Shown here: positions 49,198 through 52,726 of the stretch, piece after piece
How the letters are laid out: every line of letters begins with the position of its first letter
Numbering within the stretch: position 1 is the stretch's first letter
Assembly (NCBI GenBank): GCA_035551995.1
Contig: DASZME010000070.1
Coordinates: forward strand, 1 to 52,726
DNA: 52,726 nt
From: RYN-428 sp035551995
Lineage (GTDB): Bacteria > Planctomycetota > Phycisphaerae > Tepidisphaerales > Tepidisphaeraceae
Direction of reading: 5' to 3'
Made by a program: the position numbers and the translations under genes
The notes under the pieces: model-generated
Database searches by the model: none
The model's input: the letters and a program-made list of their open reading frames with translations, nothing else
What the model was told of the DNA's origin: nothing

Positions 49198-50139
49198 ATG
49201 GATTCCCTCGGAGCAAAAATACGGAAGCAGCGCCGGCGCCTTGGGCTGACGCTGGATGAATTGGCCGGGCGGACGGCGATTTCCAAACCGTATTTGTCGC
49301 TCATCGAAACCGGCCGGGTGATCAATCCGCCCAGCGACGAAAAGCTTCGGCGGCTCGAACAGACGCTGGGGTTTCCCAGTGGGGAATTGCTGACGCAGGC
49401 GCATTTACAGCGGACGCCAAGAGATGTGCGGGCGGTTTTGCATCAGTTAATGGCGGCCGGAGAAAACGCCGGCGAGGCCGAAAGAGAATCCGCCAAGCCC
49501 AAGACCCCGGATCGACGCCCCTCGCCTGGCGGCGCGCCGGCGGTTTCGGCGCCCCACCCCCCGCCGGGCAAAGGCGCAAGTCGGGTGCTGGCGGCCATCG
49601 CCGGCGGCGCCGCCGTTCTGGCGCCGCAGTCATCGGACGCGCCGGACCTCGACGCGGCGAATCTTTCTGACATGCTTCAAGATCTCGTCGCCCGAACGGG
49701 CGGCGGGCTCCAACAATTCACGAGCAATATTGTCCCCGTGATTAACCGCGCGACCGACGGCTATCCGGTCGGCTTCTCCGATTTTCGATCCCTCCCCAGA
49801 GCGCCCGACGAATACGTCAGCTGTCCCGACATCAATGACGCCGACGCTTTCGCCGCCCGCGTGCACGGCGACAGCATGACGCCCAAATATCGCGAGGGGG
49901 ACATCGTCATCTTCTCCCCCGCCCGCCCCCCGCTGGACGGCGACGACTGTTTCATTCGCTTTGCCGACGGAAAAACCACTTTCAAGCGGCTCTTTTTCGA
50001 ATCAAATGACGCGGGCCATCCGCACTTGCGTTTGCAGCCGCGCAATGAACGCCATCGAGCTCAGATCCTGCCGTCCGAACAGGTATCGGGACTGTTCAAG
50101 GCGGTCTATCGATATCAGCGGGTGGACGACGACGGTTGA
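49198..50139 (+). CDS. XRE-HTH regulator with S24 (LexA/CI-like) self-cleaving domain
   Basis: A 313-residue regulator. I start at 49198 (MDSLGAKIRKQRRRLGLTLDELAGRTAISKPYLSLIETG); AGGAT is upstream. An XRE HTH (~5-60) is followed by a Pro/Ala-rich linker, including a hydrophobic AIAGGAAVLAP stretch (~115-150), then an S24 peptidase-like domain with Ser226 in HGDSMTPKYREGD and Lys263 in TTFKRLFF. The Ser/Lys pair is that of LexA/CI repressors, which cut themselves on RecA activation. An Ala-Gly cleavage site cannot be confirmed by eye. It is unlike LexA, whose HTH is winged-helix. Similar to phage CI repressors. Confidence 0.88.
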   Translation: MDSLGAKIRKQRRRLGLTLDELAGRTAISKPYLSLIETGRVINPPSDEKLRRLEQTLGFPSGELLTQAHLQRTPRDVRAVLHQLMAAGENAGEAERESAKPKTPDRRPSPGGAPAVSAPHPPPGKGASRVLAAIAGGAAVLAPQSSDAPDLDAANLSDMLQDLVARTGGGLQQFTSNIVPVINRATDGYPVGFSDFRSLPRAPDEYVSCPDINDADAFAARVHGDSMTPKYREGDIVIFSPARPPLDGDDCFIRFADGKTTFKRLFFESNDAGHPHLRLQPRNERHRAQILPSEQVSGLFKAVYRYQRVDDDG

Positions 50140-50373
50140 ACGTCCGAAAACCGACATCCGCCGGACGCCGTGGCGAACGAAACCGCGGCTTGCTCTTGAG
50201 CCTGGCGCGCAGGAAGTTTGACGGCGCCTGGCGGTGGCGATTTCCAAGGAAATAGCCATATTTATTTCAGCTTAATCCAGCGCTCTCCGTGAAAGGGAGA
50301 GGGAGCACAAAACCGCCCTTCGGGCAGTTGGCGTGTGGACAAACCAGAGAATTTTTTCCGGCGACCTACCAGC

Positions 50374-52726
<2,353 letters not shown>

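Noticed and set aside
49198..50139. Calling the S24 regulator LexA
   Set aside because: The N-terminal domain is an XRE-type HTH rather than the LexA winged helix, so it is CI-like.

Overview
The window looks like chromosomal DNA of a planctomycete (Planctomycetota). The evidence is a DUF1549/DUF1553 (PSD1-type) protein with a CxxCH motif, a PVC-type membrane-bound dehydrogenase running off the right edge, a very long signal peptidase I with a zinc ribbon inserted behind its catalytic serine, a ThuA-like secreted protein, PEP-CTERM-style CPBP protease features, and generally GC-rich sequence with widely spaced genes. A class-level placement (for example Phycisphaerae) would be a guess. LPS-type genes (lpxI, kdsA, hldD) indicate a Gram-negative envelope with Kdo and heptose.

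Layout. 1-3390: right end of an integrated element (winged-helix-like protein, excisionase-type HTH, small ORF, tyrosine integrase) abutting the 3' end of tRNA-Ser(GCU). 3575-9850, all on the minus strand: PilZ protein, CPBP protease, coiled-coil zinc-ribbon protein, signal peptidase I, ankyrin lipoprotein. 9976-13693, minus strand: a fluoride-resistance-like cluster made of a ClC(F)-type channel fused to a DUF190-like domain, a plus-strand UspA remnant, CrcB/FluC, and a tandem DUF190 protein. 13819-15860, minus strand: moaD, O-methyltransferase, lpxI and a small hydrophilic protein. 16100-19104, plus strand: transglutaminase, infA and alr. 19159-20866, minus strand: kdsA overlapping a lipid-kinase gene. 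20970-23088, plus strand: an unusual TPR protein with two RNA-polymerase-alpha-CTD modules, then a sugar isomerase/epimerase. 23433-29531, minus strand: ThuA, PerM/AI-2E transporter with a cobalamin-binding-like tail, RsbU-type phosphatase, PPK2 and RNase PH. 29760-32528, plus strand: the PSD1 cytochrome-like protein. 32843-35293, minus strand: a HEAT-repeat secreted protein. 35516-38204, plus strand: a TPR-like anchored protein, RluA-type pseudouridine synthase and TatA. 38217-43704: a small lipoprotein, a frameshifted Uma2 nuclease, an FMN alpha-hydroxyacid oxidase, a PurS-PurS-PurL fusion and a small membrane protein. 43806-52726: an oxidoreductase, hldD, coaX overlapping a shortened MnmE-like GTPase, an amber-interrupted membrane-protein gene, an XRE/S24 regulator, and the truncated PVC dehydrogenase.

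Most genes are housekeeping or lineage-typical. The most unusual items are the TPR-alphaCTD2 protein, the fluoride cluster (with a preserved Shine-Dalgarno inside the ClC-DUF190 fusion), the transporter with a B12-like domain, the short MnmE-like GTPase, and the tRNA-anchored element. Intergenic regions carry short interspersed repeats and long hairpins. No CRISPR array, rRNA or complete insertion sequence was seen. All functional calls are by eye from translated sequence and motif memory. No database search was run.
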